DNA of 64,000 nucleotides from Callipepla californica brunnescens (GCA_023055505.1 JALIRH010000112.1:143501-207500), one strand, 5' to 3'. Counted from the first letter of the stretch, positions 13,694 to 23,918 are shown. A program made the numbers and translations. The notes: generated by a model not told the origin, from the sequence alone.

Positions 13694-13768
13694 CTGCGTG
13701 TGCGCGAGCAGCCGCTGTAGCTCCCCCAGGAGCTCCACGTTGCGCGACCTCCCCCCCGCCAACGCCAT
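13694..13768 (-). CDS. Candidate first coding exon of an unidentified gene
   Basis: On the minus strand an ATG at 13768, in the strong context GGCCATGGC, opens 25 codons that end exactly at CAG followed by GTGGGA (donor GT at 13693-13692), a good vertebrate 5' splice site in phase 0. The peptide begins MALAGGRSRN and ends LQRLLAHTQ, with a leucine-rich helical second half. It lies just downstream of ETS sites in a CpG island, as a real first exon would. I do not recognise the protein. Downstream exons would lie at lower coordinates, but there only the intron-like G-rich stretch down to about 13377 and then minisatellite are visible, so the rest is far away or absent. It could be an orphaned promoter and exon moved by duplication. 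Confidence 0.45.
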
Positions 13769-13867
13769 GGCCGAACAGCCCCACCCCCACTGCGCGCGGC
13801 TCTGGGAATAGCACTACGCGTGCGCCGGTCCCGGAAGCCGGAAACGGAAGTCCCCCCCCCCCCGCAG

Positions 13868-14206
13868 ATGAACGGAGCGGTGGAGTACTATGGCGGCGGC
13901 GGTGGCGGCGCCGCGGAAACCGCGGAAACCGCGCGTTGGAGCGGCGGCGGCGGCGGCGGCTCCGTTGCCGTGGGAACCGCGGAAACTGCGGAAACTGCGG
14001 AAACCGCGCGTTGGAGTGGCGGCGGCGGCGGCGGCTCCGTTGCCGCGGAAACCGCACGTTGGAGCGGCGGCGGCGGCTGTACGGGAGGCACTGTGAGCTT
14101 TGGGGGTGGGGCTGGGCAGGGGCAGCGGCAGCGGCAGCGGCAGCGGCAGCGGGGGAGGGGCGGGGCAGGATTCCGGGGCCGCGCGGCGCTCTCTTTTTTC
14201 CCCTAG
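13868..14206 (+). CDS. Low-confidence divergent ORFs over the CpG-island repeat
   Basis: Two overlapping plus-strand frames start with ATG inside the CpG island, at 13868 (open to 14206, Gly-rich) and at 13890 (MAAAVAAPRKPRKPRVG, stop at 14094-14096). A GTGAGC donor-like sequence at 14093 could end an exon of either. Both are dominated by the tandem GGCGGC and GGAAACCGC module and would be low-complexity Gly or Ala/Pro/Arg protein. They may be no more than G+C-rich open frames. I record them because the island looks bidirectional. Confidence 0.15.
   Translation: MNGAVEYYGGGGGGAAETAETARWSGGGGGGSVAVGTAETAETAETARWSGGGGGGSVAAETARWSGGGGCTGGTVSFGGGAGQGQRQRQRQRQRGRGGAGFRGRAALSFFP
14121..14150. repeat. 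(GCGGCA)n microsatellite
   Basis: About five copies of the hexamer GGCAGC/GCGGCA in the right part of the CpG island. It resembles a core of the neighbouring GGGGCAGC minisatellite and may have seeded it. Confidence 0.7.
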
Positions 14207-14215
14207 CACTTGTAA

Positions 14216-17200
14216 CATCTATGAGGAGGCTATGGGGAGGATATGAGACAGCTATGGGGTGGCTATGGGGCGGCTATGGGGCTGCAGTAAGGCAGGTATG
14301 GGGCAGAAATGAGGCAGCCACGGGGCAGCAGTGGGGCAGCTATGGGGCAGCTATGGGACAGAAGTGGGGCAGCTCTAAGGGTAGCCATGGGGCAGTTATG
14401 GGGCAACAGTGGGGCAGGTATGGGGCGGCTATTAGGCAGCCATCAAGCAGCTATGAGGCAGTAGTGGGGCAGCTATGAGGAAGCAGTGATGGAGCTATGG
14501 AGTAGCAGTGAGGCAGCTATAAGGAGGCTATGGGAGGCTATGGGGCAGCTATGGTGCATCAGTGAGGAAGCTATGGGGCGGCTTTGGGGCAGCATTTTGG
14601 CAGCTATGGGGCAGCAGTGGGACAGCTATGAGGAGGCTATGGGGAAGCTATGTGGCAGCAGAGAGCTAGCTATGGGGCAGCTATGAGGAGGCTAAGGGGA
14701 GGCTATGGGGCAGCTATAGAGCGCCTATGTGGCAGTAGTTGGGCAGATATAAGGCAGCAGTGGGGCAGCTATGGGGCGGGAATTAGGCAGCCATGGGGCA
14801 CGTATGGGGCAGCAGTGAGGTAGCTATGGGGCAGCTATGGGTCAGCTATGAGGAGGTTATGGGGAGGCAATGGAGCAGCAGTGGGGCAGATATGGGACGG
14901 TTATTAAGAGGCTATGTGGCAGCTATGGGGCATTAGTGGGGCAGCTATGGGGAAGTAGTGGGGCAGATATGGGGCAGCAGTGAGGCAGCTATGGGGTAGC
15001 TATGAGAAAGCTATGGGGCAGCAGTGAGGAAGTAGTGAGGCAGCTATGAGAAGGCTGTGGGGAAGCTATGGGGCAGCTATGGGGCACCAGTGAGGCAGAT
15101 ATGGGGCACCAGTGAGGCAGCTATAGGGAGGCTACGGGGCAGCAGTGAGGGAGTAGAGAGTCAAATATGGGGCATTAGTGCGGCAGCTATGGGGCATTAG
15201 TGGGGCAGTTATGAGGAGGCTATGGGGAGGCTATGGAGCAGCTATGGGGCAGCTATAGGGCAGCAGGGAGGTAGCAATGGGGCAGCAGTTGGGAAGCTAT
15301 GATGAGGCTATGGTGAGTCTACGGGGCAGCTATGGTACACCAGTGAGGCAGCCATGGGGCAGCTATGGTACACCAGTGAGGCAGCCATGGGGCAGCTATG
15401 GGGCACCAATGGGACAGTTATGAGGAGGCTGTGGGGAAGCTATGGGGCAGCTATGGGGCAGCAATGAGGAGGGTATGGAGAGGCTATGGGGCAGCTATGG
15501 TGCAACAGTGAGGCAGCTATGGGGTAGCTTTGAGGAGGCTGTGGGGAGGATATGGGGTAGATATGTGGCAACGGTGAGGTAGCTATGGGGAAGCTATGGG
15601 GCAGCAATGAGGGAGTAGTCGGTCAGCTATGGGGCATTAGTGCTGCAGCTATGGGGCCGAGTGGGGCAGTTAAGAGGAGGCTATGGGGAGGCTATGGGGC
15701 AGCTATCGGACAGCATTGAGCTAGCTTTAGAACAGCTATGAGGAGGCTATGGGGCAGATATGGGGCAGCAGTCGGGCAGCTATGGGGCGGATATGGAGCA
15801 GCAGTGGGGCAGGTATGGGGCAGTAGTAAGACAGCTATGTGGCAGCAGTGGGGCAGATATGAGGAGGCTATGAGGAGGCTATGGGGCGGCTATGAAGCAG
15901 CAGTGAGGCAGTTATGAGGCGGCTATGGGTCAGATATGTGGCAGCAGTGAAGCAGCTATGGTGCGGCTATAAGGCAGCCATGGGGCAGCTATGGGTTAGC
16001 AGTGAGTCAGCTATGGGGCAGCAGTTGGGCAGCTATGAGGAGGCTATGGGGCAGCTATGGAGCAGATTTGAAACAGCTTTGGGGCGGCTGTGGGGCAGTA
16101 GTTTGGCAGCTATGAGGCAGCAGTTGGGCAGCAGTTGGGGCAGTAGTGAGGCAGCTATGTGGCAGCTCAGGAGAGGCTATGGGGCAGCTATGGGGCATTA
16201 GTGGGGCAGCTATGGGGAAGTAGTGGGGCAGATATGGGGCAGCAGTGAGGCAGCTATGGGGTAGCTATTGGGCAGTAGTGGGGAAGCAGTGAGGCAGCTA
16301 TGGGGCAGCAGTTGGGCAGCTATAAAGAGGCTATGGAGAGGCTGTGCGGCAGCTATGGTGCATCAGTGAGGAAGCTATGGGGCGTCTTTAGGGCAGCAGT
16401 TTGACAGCTATGAGGCAGTCACGGGGCAGCTATGGGACAGCAGTGGGACAGCTATGAGGAGGCTAGAGGGCAGCTATGGGGCAGCTATGAGGAGGCTATG
16501 GGGAGGCTATGGGGCAGGTATATAGTGGCTATGTGGCAGTAGTCGGGCAGATATAAGGCATCAATGGGGCAGCAGTGGGGCAGCTATTGGGCGGCTATTA
16601 GGCAGCCATGGGGCGGCTATGGGGCAGCAGGGAGGTAGCAATGGGGCAGCAGTGGAGCAGCTATGATGAGGCTATGGCAAGGCTCTGGGGCAGCTATGGT
16701 GCACCAGTGAGGCAGCTATTGGGTAGCTATGAAGAGGCTGTGGGGAGGCTATGGGGCAGATATGTGGCAACGTTGAGGTAGCTATTGAGAAGCTATGGGG
16801 CAGCAGTGAGGCAGTAGTGGGTCAGCTATGGGGCATTAGTGCTGCAGCTATGGGGCCGCAGTGGGGCATCTAAGAGGAAGCTATAGGGAGGCTATGGGGC
16901 AGCTATGGGGCAGCAGTGAGCTAGCTATAGAACAGCTATGAGGAGGCTATGGGGCAGCTATGGAGCAGATTTGAAACAGCTTTGGGGCGGCTATGGGGCA
17001 GTAGTTTGGCAGCTATGAGGCAGCAGTTGGGCAGCTATGGGGCAGTAGTGAGGCAGCTATGTGGCGGCTCAGGAGAGGCTATGGGGCAGCTATGGGGCAT
17101 TAGTGGGGCAGCTCTGGGGAAGTAGTGGGGCAGGTAAGGGGCAGAAGTGAGGCAGCTATGAGGTAGCTATGAGGAGGCTATGGGGCAGTAGTGGGGAAGC

Positions 17201-19754
17201 AGTGAGGCAGCTATGGGGCAGCAGTTGGGCAGCTATGAGGAGGCTATGGGGAGGCTATGGGGCTGCAGTGAGGCAGTTTTGGGGCACCAGTGAGGCAGCT
17301 ATGGGGAGGCTACGGGGCAGCAGTCGGGCAGCTATGGGGCGGATATGGAGCAGCAGTGGGGCAGATATGAGGAGGCTATGAGGCAGCTATGGGGCAGCAG
17401 TGAGGCAGCTATGGGACAGGTATGAGGCACTTATCAAGCAGCTCTGGGGCAGCGGTGTGGCAGCTAAGAGGAGGCAATTGGGAGGCTATGGGGCAGCTAT
17501 GAAGCAGCAGTGAGGCAGCTATGGGGCGTCTATGGGGCAGCAGTGGGGCAACTATGAGGAGACTATGGGGAGGCTATGGGGCAGCTATTGGGCAGCAGTG
17601 AGGCAGCAATGAGGCAGCTATGAGGAGGCTATGGGAAGCCGATGAGGCAGCTATAGAGCGGCTATGGGGCAGTAGTGGGGCAGCTATTGGGCAGCTATTG
17701 GGAAGCAGTGGCAAGGCTATCGGGCGGCTATTAGGCAGCCATTGGGCACCATGGGGCAGCAGTGAGGCAGCTATGGGACGGCTATGGGGAGGCTATGGGG
17801 CAGCAGTGGGGCAGCTATGGAGCAGATATCGAGAGGTTATGAGGCAGCTATGGGGTGGCGATGAGGCAGACATAGGGAAGCTATGGTGGAGCAGGGAGGC
17901 AGCTATGGGGTGGCTATGGGTCAGCAGTGAGACAGCTATGGGGCAAGTATGGGGAGGCTATGGGGCAGTAATGGGGCAGCTATGGGGCGGCTATGAGGCA
18001 GCCATGGGGTACGTCTGGGGCACCAGTGAGGCAGCTATGGGGAGGCTATGGGGCAGCCATGGGGTACGTCTGGGGCACCAGTGAGGCAGCTAGGGGCAGC
18101 AGTGAGGCAGCTATGGGGAGGCTATGGGGCAGCAGTGAGGCAGTAGTGGGTCAGCTATGGGGCATAAGTGCTGCAGCTATGGGGCTGCAGTGGGGCAGCT
18201 AAGAGGAAGCTATGGGGAGGCTATGGGGCAGCTATTGTGCATCAGTGAGGAAGCTACGAGGCGGCAATGGGGCAGCAGTTTTGCAGTTATGAGGCAGCTA
18301 TGGGGCAGCAGTGAGGCAGCTATGAGGAGACTATGGGGAGGCTATGGGGCAGAAGTGGGGCAGCTATGGGGTAGCCATGGGGCAGCCATCAAACGGCTAT
18401 GGGGCAGCAGTGGGGCAGCTAAGAGGAGGCTATGGACCAGCTATGGGGCGGCTACAAGGCAGCCATGGGGCAACTATGGGGAAGCAGTGAGAGAGCTATG
18501 AGGAGGCTATGGGTAGGCTATAGGGCAGGTATTGGACAGCTATGAGGCAGCCATGGTGCAGCTATGGGGCAGCAGTGGGGCAGCAATGGGGCGGCTATTA
18601 GGCAGCCATGGGGTGGCAATGGGACACCAGTGAGACATCTATGGGGTGGATATGTAGCAGCAGTGGGGCAGGTATGGGGCAGTAGTGGGGTAGCTATGAG
18701 GAGGCTACGGGGCAACTATGGGGCAGCAGAGAGGCAGCGATGGGACAGGTATGAGGAGGCTATGGGGAGACTACGGGGCAGCTATGAAGCTGCAGTGAGG
18801 CAGCTATGGGGCGGCTATGGGGAGGCTATGGGGCAGCTATGGAAAAGCTATGAGGCAACCATGGGGCTGCAGTTGGGCATCTCTGGGGCCGCATTGAGGA
18901 AGCTATGGGGCAGCTCCGAGGAGCCTATGCAGCAGCTATGGAGCGGCTATGAGGCAGCTATGGGGCAGGTATGAGGCAGCCATGGGGCGGCTGTGGGGCA
19001 GCAGTGAGGCAGCTATGAAGAGGCTATGGGGAGGCTATGGGGCAGCAGTGGGGCAGCTACGGGGCGGCTATGAGGCAGCCATTGGGCATCTAAGGGGCAG
19101 CAGTGGGGCAGCTATAAAGAGGCTATGGGGAGGCTATGGGGCAGCTATGGTGCATCAGTGAGGAAGCTATGGGGCGTCAATGGGGCAGCAGTTTGACAGC
19201 TATGAGGCAGCCACGGGGCAGCTATGGGGCAGCAGTGGGACAGCTATGAGGAGGCTATAGGGCAGCTATGGGGCAGCTCTGAGGAGGCTATGGGGAGGCT
19301 ATGGAGCAGCTATGGGGCAGCAGTGAGGAAGCTATGGGGTGGCTATGGGGCGGCTATGAGGCAGCTATGGGGTAGCAGTGAGACAGCTATGAGGAGGCTA
19401 CGGGGAGGCTATAGGGCAGTTATGGGGCGGGTATTAGACAGCCATGGGGCGGCTATGGGGCAGCAGGGAGGTAGCAATGGGGCAGCAGTGGGGCAGCTAT
19501 GATGAGGCTATGGCGAGGCTCTGGGGCAGCTATGGTGCACCAGTGAGGCAGCTATTGGGTAGCTATGAGGAGGCTGTGGGGAGGCTATGGGGCAGATATG
19601 CGGCAACGGTGAGGCAGCTATTGGGAAGCTATGGGGCAGCAGTGAGGCAGTAGTGGGTCAGTGATGGGGCAGCAGTGAGGCAGCTATGGGGCTGCAGTGG
19701 GGCATCTAAGAGGAAGCTATGGCGGGGCTATGGGGCAGCTATGGGGCAGCAATC
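14216..19754. repeat. 12-bp GGGGCAGCTATG minisatellite, right block
   Basis: The same 12-bp family resumes right after the CpG island and runs to the truncated end of ERV-A. Several exact local duplications are visible, for example a ~34-bp phrase with GGTACACCAGTGAGGCAG repeated side by side at about 15330-15390, and one with GGGGTACGTCTGGGGCACC repeated at about 18004-18080. A phrase with TCAGCTATGGGGCATTAGTG recurs near 15625 and 16823. Nothing that is not repeat is seen in this stretch. Confidence 0.93.
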
Positions 19755-20450
19755 GGGCTTTCCCACAAAGCGACACAATCCATCTGTGAACAGGGCGTAT
19801 CTCTTTTCATCTTCTGTTAGTTCATTATATGGTGAGGCTTCTTTAGCACGTGACACCTCCTCTGCTGGTGTTGTTCCAAACTTTTTACCTTCAGGCCAGT
19901 CCATGATCACCTCCAGGATTCCTGAACGGTTGGGGTTCCCCATCCGAGCTCGCTGTGTAATCAGCGCAATCCACTTACTCCAAGTGGCATCAGTAGCATG
20001 ATGGGTAGAGGGAACTGTTCCTTTAAACATCCAGTTCAGTACTGGCAGTCGAGGTGCCAGAAGGAGCTGCGTTTCAGTACCGATTACTTCAGAAGCAGCT
20101 CGAACCCCCTGATATGCGGCTAAGATCTCCTTCTCAGTTGGAGTGTAGCGCTCCTCAGACCCCCTGTATGCTCGACTCCAGAAACCAAGGGGTCGGCCTC
20201 GGGTCTCTCCAGAAGCTCTTTGCCACAAACTCCAAGTGGGACCTTCCTTTCCAGCAGCAGTGTAGAGGATGTTCTTTACATCCTGTCCCGTCCGCACTGG
20301 CCCCAGGGCCACGGCACGGGCTATCTCCTGCTTCATTTGCTCAAAAGCCTGCTGCTGCTCAGGGCCCCACACAAAATCATTCTTCTTCCAGAGGTCACCT
20401 GATAAAGGGGGCTCACAATGAGGCTGTAGTTTGGAACATGCAGTCTCCAA
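19755..20450 (-). pseudogene. Connection domain and start of RNase H of ERV-A
   Basis: This frame follows RT after a frameshift. It includes FVWGPEQQQAFEQMKQEI, the PLGFWSRAY and YTPTEKEILAAYQGV signatures of the RT-RNase H connection, then the first RNase H acid in ALFTDG. Within about 10 codons of that the sequence runs into GGGGCAGC minisatellite, so the remaining RNase H acids, integrase and everything downstream are gone. The short tail before the stop is encoded by minisatellite and is not viral. Confidence 0.82.
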
Positions 20451-21286
20451 AATCCCACTACACCCAGAAAAGCTTGGCTCTCTGTCTTACTGGTGGGTGG
20501 AGACATGGCAGTAATTTTGTCAATCCCATCTGTTGGGATGTGACGATGTCCATCTTGCCACTTTATGCCTAGGAACTGAATTTCTTGTGCAGGTCCTTTC
20601 ACTTTGCTTCGCTTAATAGCGAAGCCAGCTCGCAGGAGGATCTGTATTATTGTCTCTCCTTTCTTAAAAACTTCCTCTGCTGTATTGCCCCATACAGCAA
20701 TATCATCGATGTACTGCAGATGCTCAGGAGCAGCACCCTGTTCCAATGCAGTTTGGATCAACCCATGGCAAATGGTTGGGCTGTGCTTCCACCCCTGGGG
20801 CAAACGGTTCCAGGTGTACTGAACGCCTCTCCAGGTGAAGGCAAACTGTGGCCTGCATTCTGTGGCCAAGGGAATTGAAAAGAAGGCGTTAGCAATGTCA
20901 ATGGTGGCATACCACTTGGCTGCTTTTGACTCCAGTTCATACTGGAGTTGAAGCATGTCTGGCACAGCAGCACTCAGTGGAGGTGTGACTTCGTTCAGGC
21001 CACGGTAATCTACCGTCAACCTCCATTCTCTGTTGGCTTTACGCACTGGCCATATGGGGCTGTTAAACGGGGAGTGAGTTTTGCTGATCACTCCCTGGCT
21101 CTCTAGCTGACGAATCAGATGATGAATGGGGAGCAAGGAATCCCTGTTGGTGCGGTACTGCCGTCTGTGCACCGTTTTTGTAGCAATTGGTACCTGTTGC
21201 TCCTCCACTTGTAGCAACCCCACAACAGATGGATCTTCTGACAGGCCAGGTAAAACAGATAGTTGCTTAATGCTATCTGTGTCCAC
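20333..21286 (-). pseudogene. Reverse transcriptase domain of ERV-A
   Basis: An open stretch of about 317 codons (no ATG needed, as it is part of a Gag-Pol product) carries the RT landmarks in order: a fingers segment with SPFNSPIWPVRKANREWRL, TVDYRGLN, a catalytic TIDIANAFFSIPL block, LPQGWKHSPTICH, and the active site QYIDDIAVWGN. The thumb with FLGIKWQDG follows. The frame is lost near 20400, where the connection domain continues in another frame. RT copies the viral RNA into DNA. All three catalytic aspartates are present, but the frameshifts make this a pseudogene. Confidence 0.88.
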
Positions 21287-21351
21287 AGTAGCTATTCCAA
21301 AAGCCCATCGCTACCCCTTGGGATCCTTAAAGTGCCCCCTTCTGAGATAGT

Positions 21352-21551
21352 CTATACCAAGTATGCGTGGGGCCCCTGTCCAATCACTATAAGATGCTTC
21401 TGCCAGTCTTTACCCGTGAGGCTTATTTCTGCCTCCAGCACAGACAATTCCTGAAAGCCGCCAGTCACTCCAGAGAGATGAATCAATTCTGCCCCTTTAT
21501 AACTTGAAGGCGTTAGAGTACATTGTGCACCAGTATCCACCAGTGCCTCCT
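21352..21551 (-). pseudogene. Protease fragment of ERV-A
   Basis: A short frame opens with EALVDTGAQCTLTP, carrying the aspartic protease catalytic motif DTGA (Asp codon at about 21537-21535). It continues to a stop at 21352, where the protein homology moves to another frame, so there is a frameshift near 21370. An in-frame stop lies just before the fragment at about 21552. The gap between the gag stop and this fragment holds no clear domain. Retroviral proteases cut Gag and Gag-Pol; this copy is broken. Confidence 0.75.
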
Positions 21552-21744
21552 ATTTCTGTGGGTTTGATGTGCCAGGCCACCGAATCCACACAGTCCAATA
21601 CACTCTATTATCCCTCTCCCTCCTCTGGCTGAGGGCAGGGCCCCTCTATTCATTACCTGTAGTGACGGGAACAACTTCGCTGGTAGTTGGTCTGTGTTGT
21701 AATTCTCTCACCCGTACTCGCAGTGCAGGGGTGGGTTTTTGATG

Positions 21745-22821
21745 TCATTCCTTCATATCTTCTCCATTTGCACGTAAGTAACTCCACAAAGCCGCACGCG
21801 ACATGAAGTTAGTGAAGTTAGTGCTGTCATTTGCTCGAGCAGGATGGCGTTTGCTTCTGATAGCTGCAACCGATTCAACCCTATCAATCAGTTGGGATAA
21901 TTTTCCCAGTATATCTTCCATTTGTCCTTCTAACTTTGATATGGCTGAAATGGACGCGTATGGCGGCGGAAATTTTTGTTTGAAGTTTTGAAGTGTAAGA
22001 ATTAGTTCAAAAACTGGGGGTTTTCTGTCTTGGTCCTCATATCTGTTGAACGTTGTCACTAGTGTACCGGCGTACCTTTCTGGTGCTGACTTTGAAAGCT
22101 TCTGACATATTTCGGGTGTACTCCTTACTTTCTCCGGATCATGGTCCCGATCGTCAGGATCAAAGGTGGGATCATACAGCATTTCCGCCACAGCTGTTTC
22201 TCTCAAATACTGGATGCCTTCCTCAATAGTTTTCCACCTTTTCACTTTAGGTGCCAGGTCACTCTTGTAGGGATATCTTTCCCTCACAGCTACTAGCATT
22301 CGTTGCCAGAGGCTGGCGATTCCATCCATATACCTGCTGATTCCTCTGTCGACAGCCGGATCTCGGGCAATGTTTCCTAGTTGGCGAGCTTCGTTACTAT
22401 CAAGGGACACACTGTTGGCCCGGTTGTCCCAACACCGAAGCAACCAAGTGACAATACTCTCATCTGGACGTCGAATAAACTCCTTTCTTGAGCCTTGGAT
22501 CTCAGACATTTTCACGGGCCAACGAAACGTCGTAACTTTAACTTTCTCTTCACCTTCATCATCACTTTCTTCTCCATGTCTCTCACTTTTCTTTGTTGCC
22601 TTTCTCGATGGTGATGGGGTTGTGGCCACCCCCTCACCTATATCTTCCTCTTCTTTCGGCACCTCTTCTTTGCGTTCTAGGCGCGAGGACACACGTTTCC
22701 ATTTCTTGCCTTCCACAGGGGCAACTGACTTTGATACTGGTGCTTCCTTTGGCTGGTCAGGTGTGACCGGGAGGTTTTCCTCTTTGGTTTGGGCCTCAGT
22801 TTGGACACTCTCTCTCTTCAT
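21745..22821 (-). CDS. Gag-like protein of ERV-A
   Basis: The frame is open from about 22882. The first ATG is at 22821, giving 358 codons to the stop at 21745. The N-terminal third is charged and low-complexity (Glu, Lys, Pro), matrix-like. The middle (about residues 110-260) contains a globular part with RRPDESIVTWLLRCWDN and EARQLGNIARDPAVDRGI, which I read as capsid-type sequence. Near residues 290-325 there is a heptad-like segment (ISKLEGQMEDILGKLSQLID), a likely coiled coil. No CCHC zinc knuckle is visible, unusual for an orthoretroviral Gag. Position before a protease frame supports the call. It may be intact. Confidence 0.7.
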   Translation of the reverse strand: MKRESVQTEAQTKEENLPVTPDQPKEAPVSKSVAPVEGKKWKRVSSRLERKEEVPKEEEDIGEGVATTPSPSRKATKKSERHGEESDDEGEEKVKVTTFRWPVKMSEIQGSRKEFIRRPDESIVTWLLRCWDNRANSVSLDSNEARQLGNIARDPAVDRGISRYMDGIASLWQRMLVAVRERYPYKSDLAPKVKRWKTIEEGIQYLRETAVAEMLYDPTFDPDDRDHDPEKVRSTPEICQKLSKSAPERYAGTLVTTFNRYEDQDRKPPVFELILTLQNFKQKFPPPYASISAISKLEGQMEDILGKLSQLIDRVESVAAIRSKRHPARANDSTNFTNFMSRAALWSYLRANGEDMKE

Positions 22822-22985
22822 AATAGTATATAAACCTCGGTAAGCATAGGCCAAGCCCCAAATAAGTGTTCCACCTCAGATCTTTCTGAGCCGCAGCACC
22901 CTTTACTCAGATACAGGCCTAGCTCCTCAGGATCCTGCAATTGTTCAAGAGAAAAATCCCATGACACCGGGTGTCCCCATCCTTC

Positions 22986-23402
22986 TCATTTCTTTCCTAA
23001 AACTCTCCACTCTCCCTGCCATTCAACATTCTCTGTTTCTGGGAGAAGCTTCCTGCACATGATGTAAAGTGCTACTACATGCAGGAGGACTAATATCCCA
23101 ATTATTAACACCATCCCTAAGCTGTGATCTTGAAAATTCATAAAAAACTGAGAGGGGAACCTGGATACCCATTCAAACATCACATGGTTCGTTAACATGT
23201 TATCCTTTGTTCCATTAGCTGGGGTGCCCTGGGATCTGGCAGGTTCCTCTATCATTGCTTTTAATTTATCATACAGGGACCAGACCCAATGGAACAGAAT
23301 GGCAAACTTAACCAAGTTCCAGTACGTTTTGAGCATTAAGAGGGAAAAAGCGGTGAAGTACAATCCCTGTAAGGGCAGTTTTAACAGAAACAGAAAAGAC
23401 AT
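22986..23402 (-). CDS. Pre-gag membrane-protein ORF of ERV-A
   Basis: An intact 138-codon ORF with a true ATG at 23402 (A at -3) lies between the primer binding site and gag, where most simple retroviruses have only untranslated leader. The N-terminal 35-40 residues are strongly hydrophobic (MSFLFLLKLPLQGLYFTAF onward). A second hydrophobic segment lies at about residues 93-113 (around LGMVLIIGILVLLHVVALYI). Between them is a polar stretch with a possible N-glycosylation site NGT near residue 63. The C-terminus is charged. This suggests a small two-pass or signal-plus-anchor membrane protein. I do not recognise the family. It has no stop or frameshift while pol has several. Part of this ORF (23088-23226) is copied exactly at 25777-25915. 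Confidence 0.6.
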   Translation of the reverse strand: MSFLFLLKLPLQGLYFTAFSLLMLKTYWNLVKFAILFHWVWSLYDKLKAMIEEPARSQGTPANGTKDNMLTNHVMFEWVSRFPSQFFMNFQDHSLGMVLIIGILVLLHVVALYIMCRKLLPETENVEWQGEWRVLGKK

Positions 23403-23610
23403 CTTTTTATTATTATTTTTTTTTTCTTGTACTAAAACAATCTGGCAGTACCCAAAAGAAGTTTACAGATATCCCAAAACAACTGACAGTACGCCCGGAC
23501 TTCAAGGTCGTGTTTTGCTGTACAGCACTTGCAGTACAGATAAGCTTGTTAACAACAGACAGAGATGTACTCTAAAAGTTTGTCTCTGCCTGGCTAAGGC
23601 AGCTGGTTGT

Positions 23611-23628
23611 GCCCCACGTTGGGCGCCA
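23611..23628 (-). other. Primer binding site, tRNA-Lys type
   Basis: The minus strand reads TGGCGCCCAACGTGGGGC, complementary to the 3' end of the tRNA-Lys(1,2) class known from betaretroviruses. It sits four bases inside the LTR end, as the minus-strand DNA primer site should. Confidence 0.88.
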
Positions 23629-23632
23629 AAAA

Positions 23633-23875
23633 TGTCAGGGGTTTGTGAGCCGGTTCAGCCCGGCCCTGCGACAACCGAGGAAGGAGACCCACAGGCCCAC
23701 ACCCCGGACAAGGGGAAGGGGAAAAGGGAAAAAGGGAGATAAGCCCCAAAACAAAACAGCGGCAACGATCTGAGGGGGAAAAGCTAATTTACTAAATAAG
23801 ACATCAGGAAGTAAATAACACAGTATAATGCAATACAATTTGGAATTAAGCCCAATGAATCAAACAAAACGAGTA

Positions 23876-23918
<43 letters not shown>

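Larger units (their letters stand above)
13377..14215. promoter_or_regulatory. CpG island, probably bidirectional promoter
   Basis: A unique, very G+C- and CpG-rich stretch of about 840 bp interrupts the minisatellite on both sides. The densest CpG part is 13690-14190. At 13831-13850 there are clustered ETS-type sites (CCGGAAG and ACGGAAG), 63-82 bp upstream of a minus-strand ATG in good Kozak context. From 13908 to 14070 a GCGGAAACCGCG-plus-GGCGGC module is repeated about three times, and (GCGGCA)n follows at 14121-14150. There is no obvious TATA box. This is the usual look of a vertebrate housekeeping promoter. The minus-strand exon below is the best candidate transcript. Confidence 0.65.

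Noticed and set aside
13638..14218. Arg/Ala/Pro-rich minus-strand ORFs of 134-139 codons across the CpG island
   Set aside because: Long open frames are expected in CpG-rich DNA. Only the short exon with Kozak ATG and splice donor is kept as a candidate.
9353..19653. Many Gly/Ala/Met/Gln/Trp ORFs, up to 180 codons
   Set aside because: By-product of a 12-bp repeat unit that lacks stops in some frames.
20054..22843. Plus-strand ORFs of 70-170 codons opposite ERV-A
   Set aside because: They overlap clear minus-strand gag, protease and RT frames and have no recognisable domain.
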